Source: Syntrophobotulus glycolicus DSM 8271
Lineage (GTDB): Bacteria > Bacillota > Desulfitobacteriia > Desulfitobacteriales > Syntrophobotulaceae
DNA: 64,000 nt
Direction of reading: 5' to 3'
NCBI RefSeq assembly: GCF_000190635.1
Contig: NC_015172.1
Coordinates: 2,294,001 to 2,358,000, forward strand
The number at the start of each line of letters is the position of its first letter. Position 1 is the first letter of the stretch. Position numbers and translations under genes: made by a program. Below the pieces are notes generated by a model. It worked only from the letters and a program-made list of their open reading frames with translations. It was not told where the DNA came from and did no database searches. Shown piece by piece: positions 37,887-46,585 of the stretch.

Positions 37887-39131
37887 TCATACGATTTCTT
37901 TGATATCCCCGGAAGCTAAATCAATCACATATTGCTTCAATGTCAAACCAAAAACACCAAAATACAACTTTCCATCCCTGATCCGATTCACCCGGAGATC
38001 ATCATACGCATAGCTTGGGTAAAAGTTCAATGAACAGATTGGATCAATCTTCGTTGTTTCCAAGTTCACTCTGATCAGTTTATCATTGGCAAACAGATAT
38101 CCTTTTTCTTTATCAATGGCCGCTCTGATCACCCCTCCTTCAACCAGCGTTCTGTACTTCTTTGTTTCTAGATCCAGCACTCCGAAATCACCGGGATGTC
38201 CTTCAGAAAAGGGTTCCCAGGTATCCGAAAGAAGGTATAATTTCTCGTTATATTTACAGAACAAACGATAACTGTAATTTCTGTCGCCCTGATACAAAAT
38301 CTCGGTTTTTCCGGACTGACGGTTGATCCGATTGATTGTCCCTAAATATTCCTTAATCTTTTCTTCTTGTATCTCTTTACTTCTGGGCGGTTGAAAAATT
38401 TTATCTCCATAATAGGAGTAAAGATGATCTTCATAGATCACATTTTGATTTTCAGTTGGCCTATACTGGGTCTCAGGGACGGCGATAGGCGCAAGACTGG
38501 GGCTGAAATATTGCATAATGACATCTTTTGACAGCCAGGTTCCTTCCGCCCCGTATATTGTAAAGTTAATCCGCCTGTTTCGAATAAAGCCGTCACTCTC
38601 GACTTGCCCCCACCAATACGCTCCTTGCGAAGGCTTCACATCAAATGTCATGGCGGCGTCTATCCGTCCGGAATGATAAGCCTTCTTTACCTCCACGTTT
38701 TTGAAAGCATACTCTGATACGGCATAATCCGGGTTGCTGCTGTACAAGAAATTGTCAAGTATCAATTTTGCGTAAGTATCAGGGGCATCATCATAAGAAG
38801 CTGTGACCAGTTGCACATAACTCATCTCATGTCCGGGATCAACATTCAGTAATATTTCCCCGGAAGGTTCAATCGTTACCTTTCCCCTGGCAGAACAACC
38901 TGCCTGTGTTGAAGGATCAACCTCTGAGCTGTCGACTTGATGGATAATTCCTCTTTCGTCTACGGCTAACCAGACTTCACCCGTTTTCTTCACAAACACC
39001 AAATTTGTTTCATCATCTCCCGGTAAATTTGCCTCTTCTTCCGGAGGGGTTACCGTTTCGTTTGTTTTGGGGGTACATCCGATTAAATGAAAGATTAGGA
39101 TCAATAGCAATGAAATTATTAATTTTCTCAT
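37887..39131 (-). CDS. Uncharacterised lipoprotein (414 aa)
   Basis: Not assigned to a family. The N-terminus has a lipoprotein signal peptide with lipobox LIGC (Cys19), followed by a Pro/Glu-rich linker. The C-terminal half (about 220-414) has beta-propeller-like repeats with tyrosine-rich strands (NYSYRLFCKYNEKLYLLSD; KYRTLVEGGVIRAAIDKE) suggesting a WD/DUF5050-like propeller. It lies 42 bp after the TPR gene on the same strand, so the two are likely cotranscribed. Start ATG. A sensing or surface-binding role is a guess. Confidence 0.75.
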   Translation of the reverse strand: MRKLIISLLLILIFHLIGCTPKTNETVTPPEEEANLPGDDETNLVFVKKTGEVWLAVDERGIIHQVDSSEVDPSTQAGCSARGKVTIEPSGEILLNVDPGHEMSYVQLVTASYDDAPDTYAKLILDNFLYSSNPDYAVSEYAFKNVEVKKAYHSGRIDAAMTFDVKPSQGAYWWGQVESDGFIRNRRINFTIYGAEGTWLSKDVIMQYFSPSLAPIAVPETQYRPTENQNVIYEDHLYSYYGDKIFQPPRSKEIQEEKIKEYLGTINRINRQSGKTEILYQGDRNYSYRLFCKYNEKLYLLSDTWEPFSEGHPGDFGVLDLETKKYRTLVEGGVIRAAIDKEKGYLFANDKLIRVNLETTKIDPICSLNFYPSYAYDDLRVNRIRDGKLYFGVFGLTLKQYVIDLASGDIKEIV

Positions 39132-39173
39132 TTGTTTTTTTACCTCTGTCCGGATGATTTATTTAGAGGATGA

Positions 39174-40211
39174 TTATCTGCTATAGTGTTTTGCCCACTG
39201 ATATTTTTGTCTATCTTTATTGAATAAGTATTTGGCTATACAAACCTTAACATCTTTTCCTGCTGTTTCAAAGACTTTTTCTATTTCATCCTCCATAACC
39301 TTAGGATTTAAGCCCAATTCCATTGCTTTGGCAAAATATTTGTCCCCTTTTTCCGGCCTTCCTCTGTGAAAATAAATTACTCCCAGTAAATGATATGGAT
39401 AATAGTGATATCTGCTGGCCTTTATGGCTTTTCTTGCATATTTTTCGGCTTCTGTGCTTTCATTGATATCTTGGAATGCTGCTCCGCAGGTTGTCAATAT
39501 TGTTGACATGAGCTTGCTGTCATTTGAACATTTATCTTTTAACAGCTCAATAGCTCTTGCCGCATTGGCTAATCTTCTCCAGTTTTCTGAAGCTTTGACT
39601 AAACTCCATAAATTCCCTGATTTTAAATACTCGCTTTCATAGTATATGGCCAAGACCTTAAATAAATTGTTTCGGTTTAACCACAGAAGATCTTCTTCAT
39701 CAAGATTTTCTTCTGCTTTTAATTTCAGTAATATCGTATACAGAAGATGATAAAGATTTGGATGAAAACACAGTTCATCCAACCCATATTCCTGTTTCAA
39801 TACATTGAATTCCTCCAAGAATTTTGCTTCTTGCAGGGCCTGTTCTTTCTTTTGTTCCTCAGCTTCAATTACTTTTTTCGTCAAACAATCCTGCTCTTTT
39901 CTGTTCCTCATCTCACAAAATTCCTGAAAACCGGGGAAAAGAGCAAAATCTACATTGATATTTCCAAAGTAGCCCTCTGCAAACGATATATTGGAAAATA
40001 TTTTTATCCTTTCACTTTCAGGTAAATGAATAAACCTTATTTTAATCAGGACACTGTCCTTAAGTGTCGTTCCACTGATCTTTTCAATTATCCCAATCCC
40101 AAAGGTTCGATGTCTGATTTCACATCCAATCAGTTTTTCCCAAAGAGAATAATCCGAACCGGCAAATTCTGCGAAGGTGCTAAAGCTGTCCACATATATT
40201 TTTGAATCCAT
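39174..40211 (-). CDS. Uncharacterised TPR-repeat protein with Tudor-like N-terminal segment (345 aa)
   Basis: Cytosolic protein of unknown function. Residues about 25-75 (EIRHRTFGIGIIEKI) resemble the HxxFGxGxI strand of UvrD/PcrA-type Tudor-like modules, about 95-130 are a Lys/Glu coiled-coil stretch, and about 210-330 contain TPR-like helix pairs (AEKYARKAIKASRYHYYPYHLLGVIYFHRGRPEKGDKYFAKAMELG class). The ATG at 40211 follows GGGGGGAG. Upstream of and close to the lipoprotein gene. Confidence 0.7.
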   Translation of the reverse strand: MDSKIYVDSFSTFAEFAGSDYSLWEKLIGCEIRHRTFGIGIIEKISGTTLKDSVLIKIRFIHLPESERIKIFSNISFAEGYFGNINVDFALFPGFQEFCEMRNRKEQDCLTKKVIEAEEQKKEQALQEAKFLEEFNVLKQEYGLDELCFHPNLYHLLYTILLKLKAEENLDEEDLLWLNRNNLFKVLAIYYESEYLKSGNLWSLVKASENWRRLANAARAIELLKDKCSNDSKLMSTILTTCGAAFQDINESTEAEKYARKAIKASRYHYYPYHLLGVIYFHRGRPEKGDKYFAKAMELGLNPKVMEDEIEKVFETAGKDVKVCIAKYLFNKDRQKYQWAKHYSR

Positions 40212-40319
40212 TGCTACTCCCCCCAAAGCACTAAACAGTCTCATGCCTATCTTCTTCGCTTTCCTGAGAGCTTAATATCGAGCACCTATATCGGAATTTC
40301 CCTATTTCGGCAGCTGGAT

Positions 40320-41846
40320 TTAGTGTTCGATTTGTCTGTCCAGTGTTCTGTAGTTCAGTGCTTCCGCCAAATGTGCCGGGTGTATATTTTCACTGTCCGA
40401 CATATCCGCTATGGTTCTGGCGACCCGGAGTATTCTGTCGTGGGCGCGGGCACTTAACCCTCTGGCATCAAAAACATGTCTTAAAAGCTTTTCCCCCCGG
40501 TCATCCAGCCGGCAGATTTCCTTTGTTTCCCGGCTCGTCATTTCTGCATTTGTTTTGTTTTTTCCATACCTTTTACTCTGGATCCCGCGTGTTTTTTCCA
40601 CCCTCTTTTTTACTTCCTCAGTCTTTTCCGGATTTGGGGAGTTTTTTTTAAGTTTATCATAACTGAGGCGGGGCACTTCTATTTGAATATCCATGCGATC
40701 CATTAGAGGGCCTGAAACCCTGTTGCGATAATGGCTAACCTGAGTCGGTGTACAGGTACAAGTGATCGCCCCGTCACCAAAAAAACCACAGCGGCAAGGA
40801 TTCATCGCGGCGACCAGGCTTACGCGCGCGGGATATTCAACACTGCCTCTCTGCCGGATGAGCACGATTCTCCGGTCTTCCAGGGGCTGACGAAGTGATT
40901 CCAGCACTTCACGTGAAAATTCCGGCAGTTCATCAAGAAACAGGACGCCGTGATTAGCCAGAATCAATTCTCCCGGCTTCATTTTATGACCTCCGCCAAT
41001 CATGCCGGCAATCGTCGCCGTATGATGGGGATGACGGAACGGACGCCTGGTAATCAATTTTCCTTCTTCACTAAAGAGCCCTGCCAAACTGTAAAGCTGG
41101 GTAACCTCCAGGCTTTCTTCATCGGAAAGAGGGGGGAGTATACCGGCAAAGGCCTTTGCCAATAATGTTTTTCCTGATCCTGGAGGCCCGACCATCACGG
41201 CGTTATGCCCTCCGGCCGCCGCAACCTCCAGCGCCCTTTTCGCCTGTTGCTGACCATATATTTCAGACCAGTCCACATCTTGCTTGTGTTCTTCCGCGCC
41301 TTTACAAACCTCTGCTTTATCGTCCTGAAATGACCCTTTCCCCTGGAGTATGGAAATCAGTTCACTCAGGCTGCCTGCACAAACACTGGACAGGGAATTG
41401 TTTAATCTCGCTTCGACAACGTTTTCCGGTGAAACCACCAAATCAAATTGCGTATGCTTATTCACTTCCACCGCCATACTCAGAATCCCGGATACTCCCT
41501 TTATTTTCCCCTCAAGCGAAAGTTCCCCCACAAAGACATAATCCCCGATTTTCGGGGAGTCTATTTCCCCCATGGCAGCCAGTATTCCGACAGCGATCGC
41601 TAAGTCGAGTCCTGAACCTTCTTTACGGATATCGGCCGGTGCAAGATTAACTGTGATCCTCTGCAGGGGAAGCGGGCACCCGGAATTTTTAAGAGCGGCC
41701 CTCACCCTGTCCCGAGCTTCCTTAACGGCCATGCCGGCAAGCCCGACAATATCTAAAGACGGCAGACCATTGGATATATCAACCTCAACTTTAATGATAT
41801 TGGCTTTTAGCCCGTCCAAAGCTATTCCGCGAACATGGGCATACAT
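40320..41846 (-). CDS. comM: YifB/ComM family Mg-chelatase-like AAA+ ATPase
   Basis: ComM is a hexameric helicase promoting branch migration of recombination intermediates during transformation. The 508-aa protein has an N-terminal Lon-like domain (about 1-180, DIVGLAGMAVKEARDRVRAAL), Walker A MVGPPGSGKTLLAKAFAG (about 210-227), Walker B LFLDELPEFSR, sensor and the C-terminal Mg-chelatase-type region (CNCxC-like FFGDGAITCTCTPTQV). ATG start with GGTGGAG. It fits the dprA-topA competence neighbourhood, though 16 kb away. Confidence 0.94.
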   Translation of the reverse strand: MYAHVRGIALDGLKANIIKVEVDISNGLPSLDIVGLAGMAVKEARDRVRAALKNSGCPLPLQRITVNLAPADIRKEGSGLDLAIAVGILAAMGEIDSPKIGDYVFVGELSLEGKIKGVSGILSMAVEVNKHTQFDLVVSPENVVEARLNNSLSSVCAGSLSELISILQGKGSFQDDKAEVCKGAEEHKQDVDWSEIYGQQQAKRALEVAAAGGHNAVMVGPPGSGKTLLAKAFAGILPPLSDEESLEVTQLYSLAGLFSEEGKLITRRPFRHPHHTATIAGMIGGGHKMKPGELILANHGVLFLDELPEFSREVLESLRQPLEDRRIVLIRQRGSVEYPARVSLVAAMNPCRCGFFGDGAITCTCTPTQVSHYRNRVSGPLMDRMDIQIEVPRLSYDKLKKNSPNPEKTEEVKKRVEKTRGIQSKRYGKNKTNAEMTSRETKEICRLDDRGEKLLRHVFDARGLSARAHDRILRVARTIADMSDSENIHPAHLAEALNYRTLDRQIEH

Positions 41847-41982
41847 ACTTCTCCACCTCACGAAATATTTCAACGAATGTAAACTATTTCCTGCCGGATT
41901 TCAAAAGCCCGGAAAATAAATTCCGAGCTTTCGTACAATTCGGTAATATCTCAATCAATTGCAGTTCTTTTTGTCCCACAGA

Positions 41983-43752
41983 TTAGGTTGGAACCTTTTC
42001 CTGGTTTGTTTCAAGTTTAAATTGCTGCATTAGCTCCTGCATTTCCAAAGCATTTTTCATTAATAATTGCGCGGAAGATGCGATTTCTTGGGAAGCCGCT
42101 GTTTGTTCCTGGGCAGAAGCGCCGATTGTTTGAGTCTGGGCGGAAATATGTTGACTGACTGTATCGACTTCATTTACAGCCTTTACAATTTTTAAATTAT
42201 TATCGAAATTCTTGCTTAAATTGATGACGGCAACATTGATTTTTTCCGCAACATCATTGATCATTCGGATAATTTCTTTAAATGTGTTACCGGAGTAATT
42301 TACAGCATCCGTACCTTCTTTTACCCTTACAGAATCCTCATTCATAGCTGTTACAGCCTGTTCTGTATTTTCCTGGATAAGCTTGATGAGATTTGAGATC
42401 TTCTTCGCCGCTTCCTGGGATTGTTCCGCCAATTTACGAACTTCATCCGCAACAACGGCAAAGCCTTGGCCGTATTCACCGGCTCTTGCGGCCTCAATTG
42501 CCGCATTTAAGGCCAAGAGATTCGTTTGCTCGGCGATCCCGGAAATCGTCTCCACAATTAGTCCGATTTCTTTTGAACTCTGACCCAGATGATTGATCAG
42601 TTCCTGAGCATGTCTTGTCGATTCTTCAACCGCATTCATTAAAGAAATGGTGATGTCAATATGTTCGCTTTCCTGTTGAGCACTTTGCGATGTCTTATCC
42701 GATAGTTCTTTAATTCCCTGAACCTCGTTCAAGATATCTTCATACGAATGATTAATCTCTTCCACAATGGTGTTTACATTGGAGACAGATTCTATTTGCC
42801 TGACCGTTCCGCCCACTACATCAGAAACGGAGTCGGATACAGAAGAAGCGGTTGCCGCAAGCTCTTCAGCCCCCGAGGATAACTGTTCCGATGCCGAAGA
42901 GCATTGATTGGAGGAATGCTTGATTTGATGGACAATATTTTTAAGATTCTCACTCATGCGGTTAAATCCCTCGGCCAGCTGGCCAATTTCATCTTTGCTT
43001 TTTAAGCGTATTTTCTCAATATCTAGGTTCCCTTCCGCTAAAGCATTGATCCTTTTGGCAATTTGAATGATCGGGTTGGCAATTCTTCTGGCAAGGATAA
43101 TTCCTGCTAAGGTGGAAAAAATCAACGCAGTGATGATCACGATCAAAACTGTTGATAGGTTTTTTCTTAGCTGCTCCTGAGCTCTCGCTTTTTCCTGAGC
43201 AACGACTTCATTAATGTCATCAATGTAATTCCCGGTGCCGATAACCCAATGATAAGGCTCATATACCAGCGTATAAGCTCTCTTCAGAATAGGCTCCGTT
43301 TGTCCCGGCCGGGGAAAAGTATAATCTGTATACCCGCCCTCTTCTTTCAGCCCATTATTAATAAAATCGCGTACATAATATTTACCCTCAGAATCCTGAG
43401 CATCATATCTATTGCTTCCTTCTTCCGAGTTTTCGGACAGAACGATATTTTGCCCCTCGATTGTATCAATCCAAAAATAAATATCTCCATCTAGCTGTAA
43501 ATCGCGGACCGTGTCAGCTGCCAGTTTTTTCGCTTCCTTTTCAGTGAGTTCACCTTTGATCTGCCGGTCATAGATTTGATCAATTAAGCCAATACAGATC
43601 TCGACTTCAATTTTAATTCTCTGGTCATACTGTTGATTTACCGTATCGTCTGCTGCCTGATTTAAAGCGAATATTTCATAACAGCCCATAATCGCAATTG
43701 TCAGTAAAACGCAAATCAAAAAGGAACCGATTATTTTGTATTTGATACTCAT
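41983..43752 (-). CDS. Methyl-accepting chemotaxis protein with Cache sensor domain
   Basis: Chemoreceptor (589 aa). Membrane helix at about 7-28, extracellular single Cache domain (about 40-190; [30 protein letters not shown]), second helix (about 195-217), HAMP (about 218-270) and cytoplasmic signalling domain with the conserved hairpin [43 protein letters not shown] class. The ligand is unknown (sCache_2 domains often bind small organic acids). ATG with GGGGAGG. It stands alone between comM and the 43.8-44.5 kb repeat region. Confidence 0.94.
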   Translation of the reverse strand: MSIKYKIIGSFLICVLLTIAIMGCYEIFALNQAADDTVNQQYDQRIKIEVEICIGLIDQIYDRQIKGELTEKEAKKLAADTVRDLQLDGDIYFWIDTIEGQNIVLSENSEEGSNRYDAQDSEGKYYVRDFINNGLKEEGGYTDYTFPRPGQTEPILKRAYTLVYEPYHWVIGTGNYIDDINEVVAQEKARAQEQLRKNLSTVLIVIITALIFSTLAGIILARRIANPIIQIAKRINALAEGNLDIEKIRLKSKDEIGQLAEGFNRMSENLKNIVHQIKHSSNQCSSASEQLSSGAEELAATASSVSDSVSDVVGGTVRQIESVSNVNTIVEEINHSYEDILNEVQGIKELSDKTSQSAQQESEHIDITISLMNAVEESTRHAQELINHLGQSSKEIGLIVETISGIAEQTNLLALNAAIEAARAGEYGQGFAVVADEVRKLAEQSQEAAKKISNLIKLIQENTEQAVTAMNEDSVRVKEGTDAVNYSGNTFKEIIRMINDVAEKINVAVINLSKNFDNNLKIVKAVNEVDTVSQHISAQTQTIGASAQEQTAASQEIASSAQLLMKNALEMQELMQQFKLETNQEKVPT

Positions 43753-43857
43753 TTTTTACCTCCCCATTATTTAATACACCTCTCGGTGTTCTCCGCACAG
43801 ACAGTCATGATTTTTCTTGTCTCTATATTTATTTTCTGATTTAAGCATTAAAGACAA

Positions 43858-43886
43858 TACAACATTCTAATCATTTTGTTACATTT
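43858..43886 (+). repeat. 29-bp inverted repeat, left arm
   Basis: Reads TACAACATTCTAATCATT then TTGTTACATTT. It matches the reverse complement of 44286-44314 at 28 of 29 positions. On the minus strand this copy lies about 106 bp upstream of the mcp start. A further TAATATA-type stretch upstream also resembles the right copy's promoter region. Confidence 0.9.
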
Positions 43887-44056
43887 CTCTTCCTAAACAA
43901 TCCTCTTATATTAAGCGTTCTATTGATTTTTTCATAAGCTTGATACGGATTTGAATGAGATCATCAATTCATTTTTTTATACAATATAACCATAAAAGAT
44001 ACATTTCTGAAAACAGGAAACAAAATTGGTCAAATCACAAAAAAGCCAAGCTTAAA

Positions 44057-44085
44057 CAGCTTCCCCGATACTTAGATGGAAGCTG
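44057..44085 (+). repeat. 8-bp hairpin inside the inverted-repeat segment
   Basis: CAGCTTCC (44057-44064) and GGAAGCTG (44078-44085) are exact inverse complements around a 13-base loop, in the middle of the region bounded by the 29-bp inverted repeat. No coding or known RNA family recognised. The surrounding 43753-44245 interval holds no gene I can support; a 102-aa plus-strand frame there looks random. Confidence 0.6.
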
Positions 44086-44245
44086 CTCCAAAGCTATGCT
44101 ACTGATTTTTAAAATTTTATCTTGGTTACATACCAAAAAAATTAATGACACTCAATTAAGATCAGCAAAATCATTTTCAACTATAAGGTTGTTTTTCGGG
44201 GAAAATATTTATTATAGTAATTATAATGACATAATAGTCCATATA

Positions 44246-44274
44246 TTGACATTTCTATTGTAGTAATATACAAT
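44246..44274 (+). promoter_or_regulatory. Near-consensus sigma-A promoter facing the terminator cassette
   Basis: TTGACA (44246-44251) and TACAAT (44269-44274) are 17 bp apart. The predicted transcript starts near 44281, directly before the right arm of the 29-bp inverted repeat, with no coding region downstream. Confidence 0.75.
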
Positions 44275-44285
44275 ATGTTAGAAAT

Positions 44286-44314
44286 AAATGTAACAAAATG
44301 ATTAAAATGTTGTA
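44286..44314 (-). repeat. 29-bp inverted repeat, right arm
   Basis: Reverse complement of the left arm with a single mismatch (T for C at position 10). It begins about five bases after the predicted transcript start of the promoter at 44246-44274, the position of a repressor operator or the 5' end of a small RNA. Confidence 0.9.
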
Positions 44315-44317
44315 TCT

Positions 44318-44344
44318 TTTGGTTTAGTTTACCAAATTTTTTTT
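44318..44344 (+). terminator. Intrinsic terminator of the small-RNA cassette
   Basis: TTTGGT and ACCAAA enclose TTAGTTT; eight T follow. It is only about 40 nt from the predicted start of transcription. Confidence 0.65.
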
Positions 44345-44360
44345 ATTTGTTTAAAAAATA

Positions 44361-44407
44361 GAGCAGGAGGCTACCCAATTAATGAGTAGCCTCCTGCTCC
44401 ATTTTTT
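44361..44407. terminator. Strong bidirectional terminator next to the CAT remnant
   Basis: A 14-bp stem (GAGCAGGAGGCTAC/GTAGCCTCCTGCTC, loop of 11) is flanked by A6 and T6, so it acts on both strands. On the minus strand it lies 36 bp after the stop of the CAT remnant, its likely original terminator. Confidence 0.85.
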
Positions 44408-44434
44408 AAAACTAATCAAAGTTTATGATCATCA

Positions 44435-44539
44435 TTAAAATTTATTGAAAAAATTTTGCAAAGAATCCGCCAGCTTTCCAACATGTATTCCATCTACAAA
44501 AGAATGATATACCTGAATTGCCTCATATTTATTATCCAT
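44435..44539 (-). pseudogene. Truncated chloramphenicol acetyltransferase C-terminus (34 codons)
   Basis: The frame starts ATG with AAAGGAG nine bases upstream and encodes 34 residues whose core YHSFVDGIHVGKLADSLQ is the C-terminal CAT active-site motif HxxxDG, where the His is the catalytic base. The whole N-terminal 180-200 residues of CAT are missing, so the product cannot be a working trimeric enzyme. It keeps a good ribosome site and a terminator, which points to an internal deletion joining the start region to the end. Family identity is by motif memory and has moderate confidence. Confidence 0.65.
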
Positions 44540-44595
44540 AGTGGTTGTCTCCTTTAACAATAATCGACCGGAATCTTATGATCTGTAATCTAGGT

Positions 44596-44961
44596 CTATC
44601 CTGTGGAAAAAGCGTTCTTTATCCAGCGATATTGCGCTTTCTCCCCTTCCATATTGATCGCAATAAGATCAAACCTCAGCCTGGGCCATTCCTTGTAGCC
44701 CTGTTCAAGCAAATAATAGGCTGCTGTTTTCTGAATCCTCATGATTTTGCGTTCAGTTAAGCTTTCCTCGGCAGATCCTCGGATAGATGTCGTCCTCAAC
44801 CTCACTTCCACAAAAACTATGGTATTTTCTCCGTCACCGGCGATCATATCTATCTCTCCCCTGGGACAACGGTAATTCCGGCATAAAATTTTCATCTTCT
44901 GCTCGATCAGATACGCAGCGGCTAATTCTTCCCCTTTTTTGCCCAGTTCTTTTCTATTCAT
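44596..44961 (-). CDS. YraN family protein (UPF0102, endonuclease-like)
   Basis: Restriction-endonuclease-fold protein of unknown role, often near dprA/rnhB (121 aa). NRKELGKKGEELAAAYL, GEIDMIAGDGENTIVFVEV and FDLIAINM are diagnostic, and the E/D and ExK-like residues of the nuclease fold are present (EIDMI, FVEVR). ATG at 44961 gives the family N-terminus; ATG 30 bp further upstream is an alternative. It directly follows rnhB. Confidence 0.88.
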   Translation of the reverse strand: MNRKELGKKGEELAAAYLIEQKMKILCRNYRCPRGEIDMIAGDGENTIVFVEVRLRTTSIRGSAEESLTERKIMRIQKTAAYYLLEQGYKEWPRLRFDLIAINMEGEKAQYRWIKNAFSTG

Positions 44962-44992
44962 ACCTTGCTTTCTTCTCTTCTTCTCCGCCATA

Positions 44993-45637
44993 TCAGGCCA
45001 GTTCTGAGGAAGATCGAAATGCCAGGGCTTTGACCGGTGCAAAACTATACCGGTGAATTGGACATGGACCGTACTTTTGGAGTAATTCAAAGTGAAGCCT
45101 GGTTCCATAGCCTTTATGTTTGTCAAAGGCGTACTGCGGATAGAGCATATGTAAATCATCCATTATCCTGTCTCTGGTTACTTTGGCCAAAATAGATCCG
45201 GCCGCTATGCAGGCGCACTTTGCATCCCCGCCTATAACGGCCTTCTGTCTGCACACAATATCTATTTCATCCCGGCCATCAACCAGGACATAGCCTGGAG
45301 GAATATGAAGAGCTTCAATCGCTTTCTTCATGGCCAGTTTGGACGCATGAAGAATGTTCATTCTGTCGATTTCCTCAGCTTCCACCCCGGCGACAGCATA
45401 AGCTGACGCCTGATCCTTAATCCGTTCAAAAAGGTCTTCCCTTCGCCTGGCTGTAAGTTTCTTGGAGTCATTAAGATAAGGCAGGTCAAAAGACTCCGGT
45501 AAAATGCAGGCGGCGGCAATAACCGGCCCAGCTAAAGGGCCCCGACCGGCTTCGTCTACTCCCGCCACAAACATAAACCCTTCCTTGACCAGCTTCCTCT
45601 CCAGATAAAGAAGTTCTTCTTTGAATAAAGCTTCCAG
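44993..45637 (-). CDS. rnhB: Ribonuclease HII, probable CTG start
   Basis: Degrades RNA of RNA/DNA hybrids and misincorporated ribonucleotides. GVDEAGRGPLAGPV, YLNDSKKLTA, GGDAKCACIAAGSILAKVTRD and DKHKGYGT carry the metal-binding Asp/Glu/Asp/Asp set. The first canonical ATG (45574) would trim the protein to 193 aa. Upstream in frame 21 codons (KLEALFKEELLYLERKL region) still look like family sequence, and GGAGGAG lies six bases before a CTG at 45637, so I place the start there (214 aa). No ATG, GTG or TTG occurs in between. This start is inferred. Confidence 0.9.
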   Translation of the reverse strand: MEALFKEELLYLERKLVKEGFMFVAGVDEAGRGPLAGPVIAAACILPESFDLPYLNDSKKLTARRREDLFERIKDQASAYAVAGVEAEEIDRMNILHASKLAMKKAIEALHIPPGYVLVDGRDEIDIVCRQKAVIGGDAKCACIAAGSILAKVTRDRIMDDLHMLYPQYAFDKHKGYGTRLHFELLQKYGPCPIHRYSFAPVKALAFRSSSELA

Positions 45638-45672
45638 TTTACTCTCCTCCCTTTGCCTAAGCCTGAATCGGT

Positions 45673-46500
45673 CTATTCCAAACGATCCAGGGTCGCTCTG
45701 GCGATTTTGGCACTGCGGAATTCCCGGAAAAAGATCTGGGCGGCTTTTAACGTGTCTACTCTGCCCCCGCTAATCAGACAGCCCCGCTCTTTGCCGATTG
45801 TCTCCAGATTGATTTCTTCCTGCTCGGTTTTGTAATACTTGTTTAAAGCTCCCTGATAATTTGTCTGTAACCAGGCAATCAGCCACTGCGCCAGTTCTTC
45901 TAAATCAAAGACTTCATCCCGGACTGCGCCGCTGGCCGCCAATTTTCTGCCGATTATCTGATCATCAAACTTCGGCCAAAGCATACCCGGAGTATCAAGA
46001 AGCTCTATTCTGCCGTGGATTCTCAGCCACTGGCTTCCTCTCGTTACTCCCGGTTTATTCCCTGTCCGGGCTTGGGCTCTCCCGGTCAACGTATTAATGA
46101 TCGTTGATTTCCCTGTATTCGGAATTCCGACAACCATCACTCTGATTGGCTTCTTGATCCCCTTCTCCGCAAGCTTCTGCCACTTTTCCGCCATCAATTC
46201 TTCCAGCATGGGAATGATCTTTTTCATTCCCGCACCGGTTGAAGCACTGACCGCCAGCACCGGGCCTTCCTGCTCAAGCTTTTTCAGCCATTTGCCGGTC
46301 TGGTCTTCATCAGCCAGATCGGCTTTATTTAAGACCAAAAGCTTGGGTTTCGCTCCAAGCAATTCCCGAAGCAAAGGGTTGCGGCTGCTCAGGGGAAGTC
46401 TGGCATCGCCTGTCTCAATAATCACATCTACCCACTTCAACTGTTCGAGCAGCTGTCTTTTTGTTTTGGTCATGTGACCGGGAAACCATTGTATATCCAT
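45673..46500 (-). CDS. rbgA: Ribosome biogenesis GTPase RbgA (YlqF)
   Basis: Circularly permuted GTPase needed for late 50S assembly in Firmicutes. The 275-aa protein starts with QWFPGHMTKTKRQL, has G4 as VLNKADLAD, then G1 GIPNTGKSTIINTL and G3 DTPGMLWPKF in permuted order, and ends in the C-terminal domain. ATG start. Downstream of rplS and followed closely by rnhB (start predicted at 45637, after the rbgA stop). Confidence 0.96.
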   Translation of the reverse strand: MDIQWFPGHMTKTKRQLLEQLKWVDVIIETGDARLPLSSRNPLLRELLGAKPKLLVLNKADLADEDQTGKWLKKLEQEGPVLAVSASTGAGMKKIIPMLEELMAEKWQKLAEKGIKKPIRVMVVGIPNTGKSTIINTLTGRAQARTGNKPGVTRGSQWLRIHGRIELLDTPGMLWPKFDDQIIGRKLAASGAVRDEVFDLEELAQWLIAWLQTNYQGALNKYYKTEQEEINLETIGKERGCLISGGRVDTLKAAQIFFREFRSAKIARATLDRLE

Positions 46501-46537
46501 ATCATACCATTACCTTGTCTAATTTGCTCCGTCAGAC

Positions 46538-46566
46538 TAAAAAAGAGCCGAATCACTCCAGCTCTT
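46538..46566 (-). terminator. Terminator after rplS
   Basis: AAGAGC and GCTCTT form a 6-bp stem on the minus strand, with the last U-tract reaching TTTTTTAG. It lies about 20 bp after rplS and 38 bp before rbgA. The stem is short, so read-through to rbgA is likely. Confidence 0.55.
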
Positions 46567-46585
46567 CTCTGATCCTTTTTTATTC

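Larger units (their letters stand above)
44281..44344 (+). ncRNA. Candidate ~64-nt small RNA
   Basis: A consensus-like promoter lies just upstream and an intrinsic terminator (stem TTTGGT/ACCAAA, 7-base loop, followed by T8 at 44337-44344) just downstream. The body is mainly the 29-nt repeat arm. No open frame of useful length fits. It could be an sRNA, or a remnant of a promoter-operator unit whose gene was lost. Confidence 0.4.

Noticed and set aside
43955-44263. 102-aa plus-strand frame inside the inverted-repeat region
   Set aside because: Low-complexity AT-rich composition, no ribosome site, no recognisable domain and not bounded by other signals.
43858-44314. Classical insertion sequence with transposase
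   Set aside because: The inverted repeats bracket no transposase-like frame, and only a TA dinucleotide at the outer ends hints at a target duplication; kept only as an alternative for the repeat.
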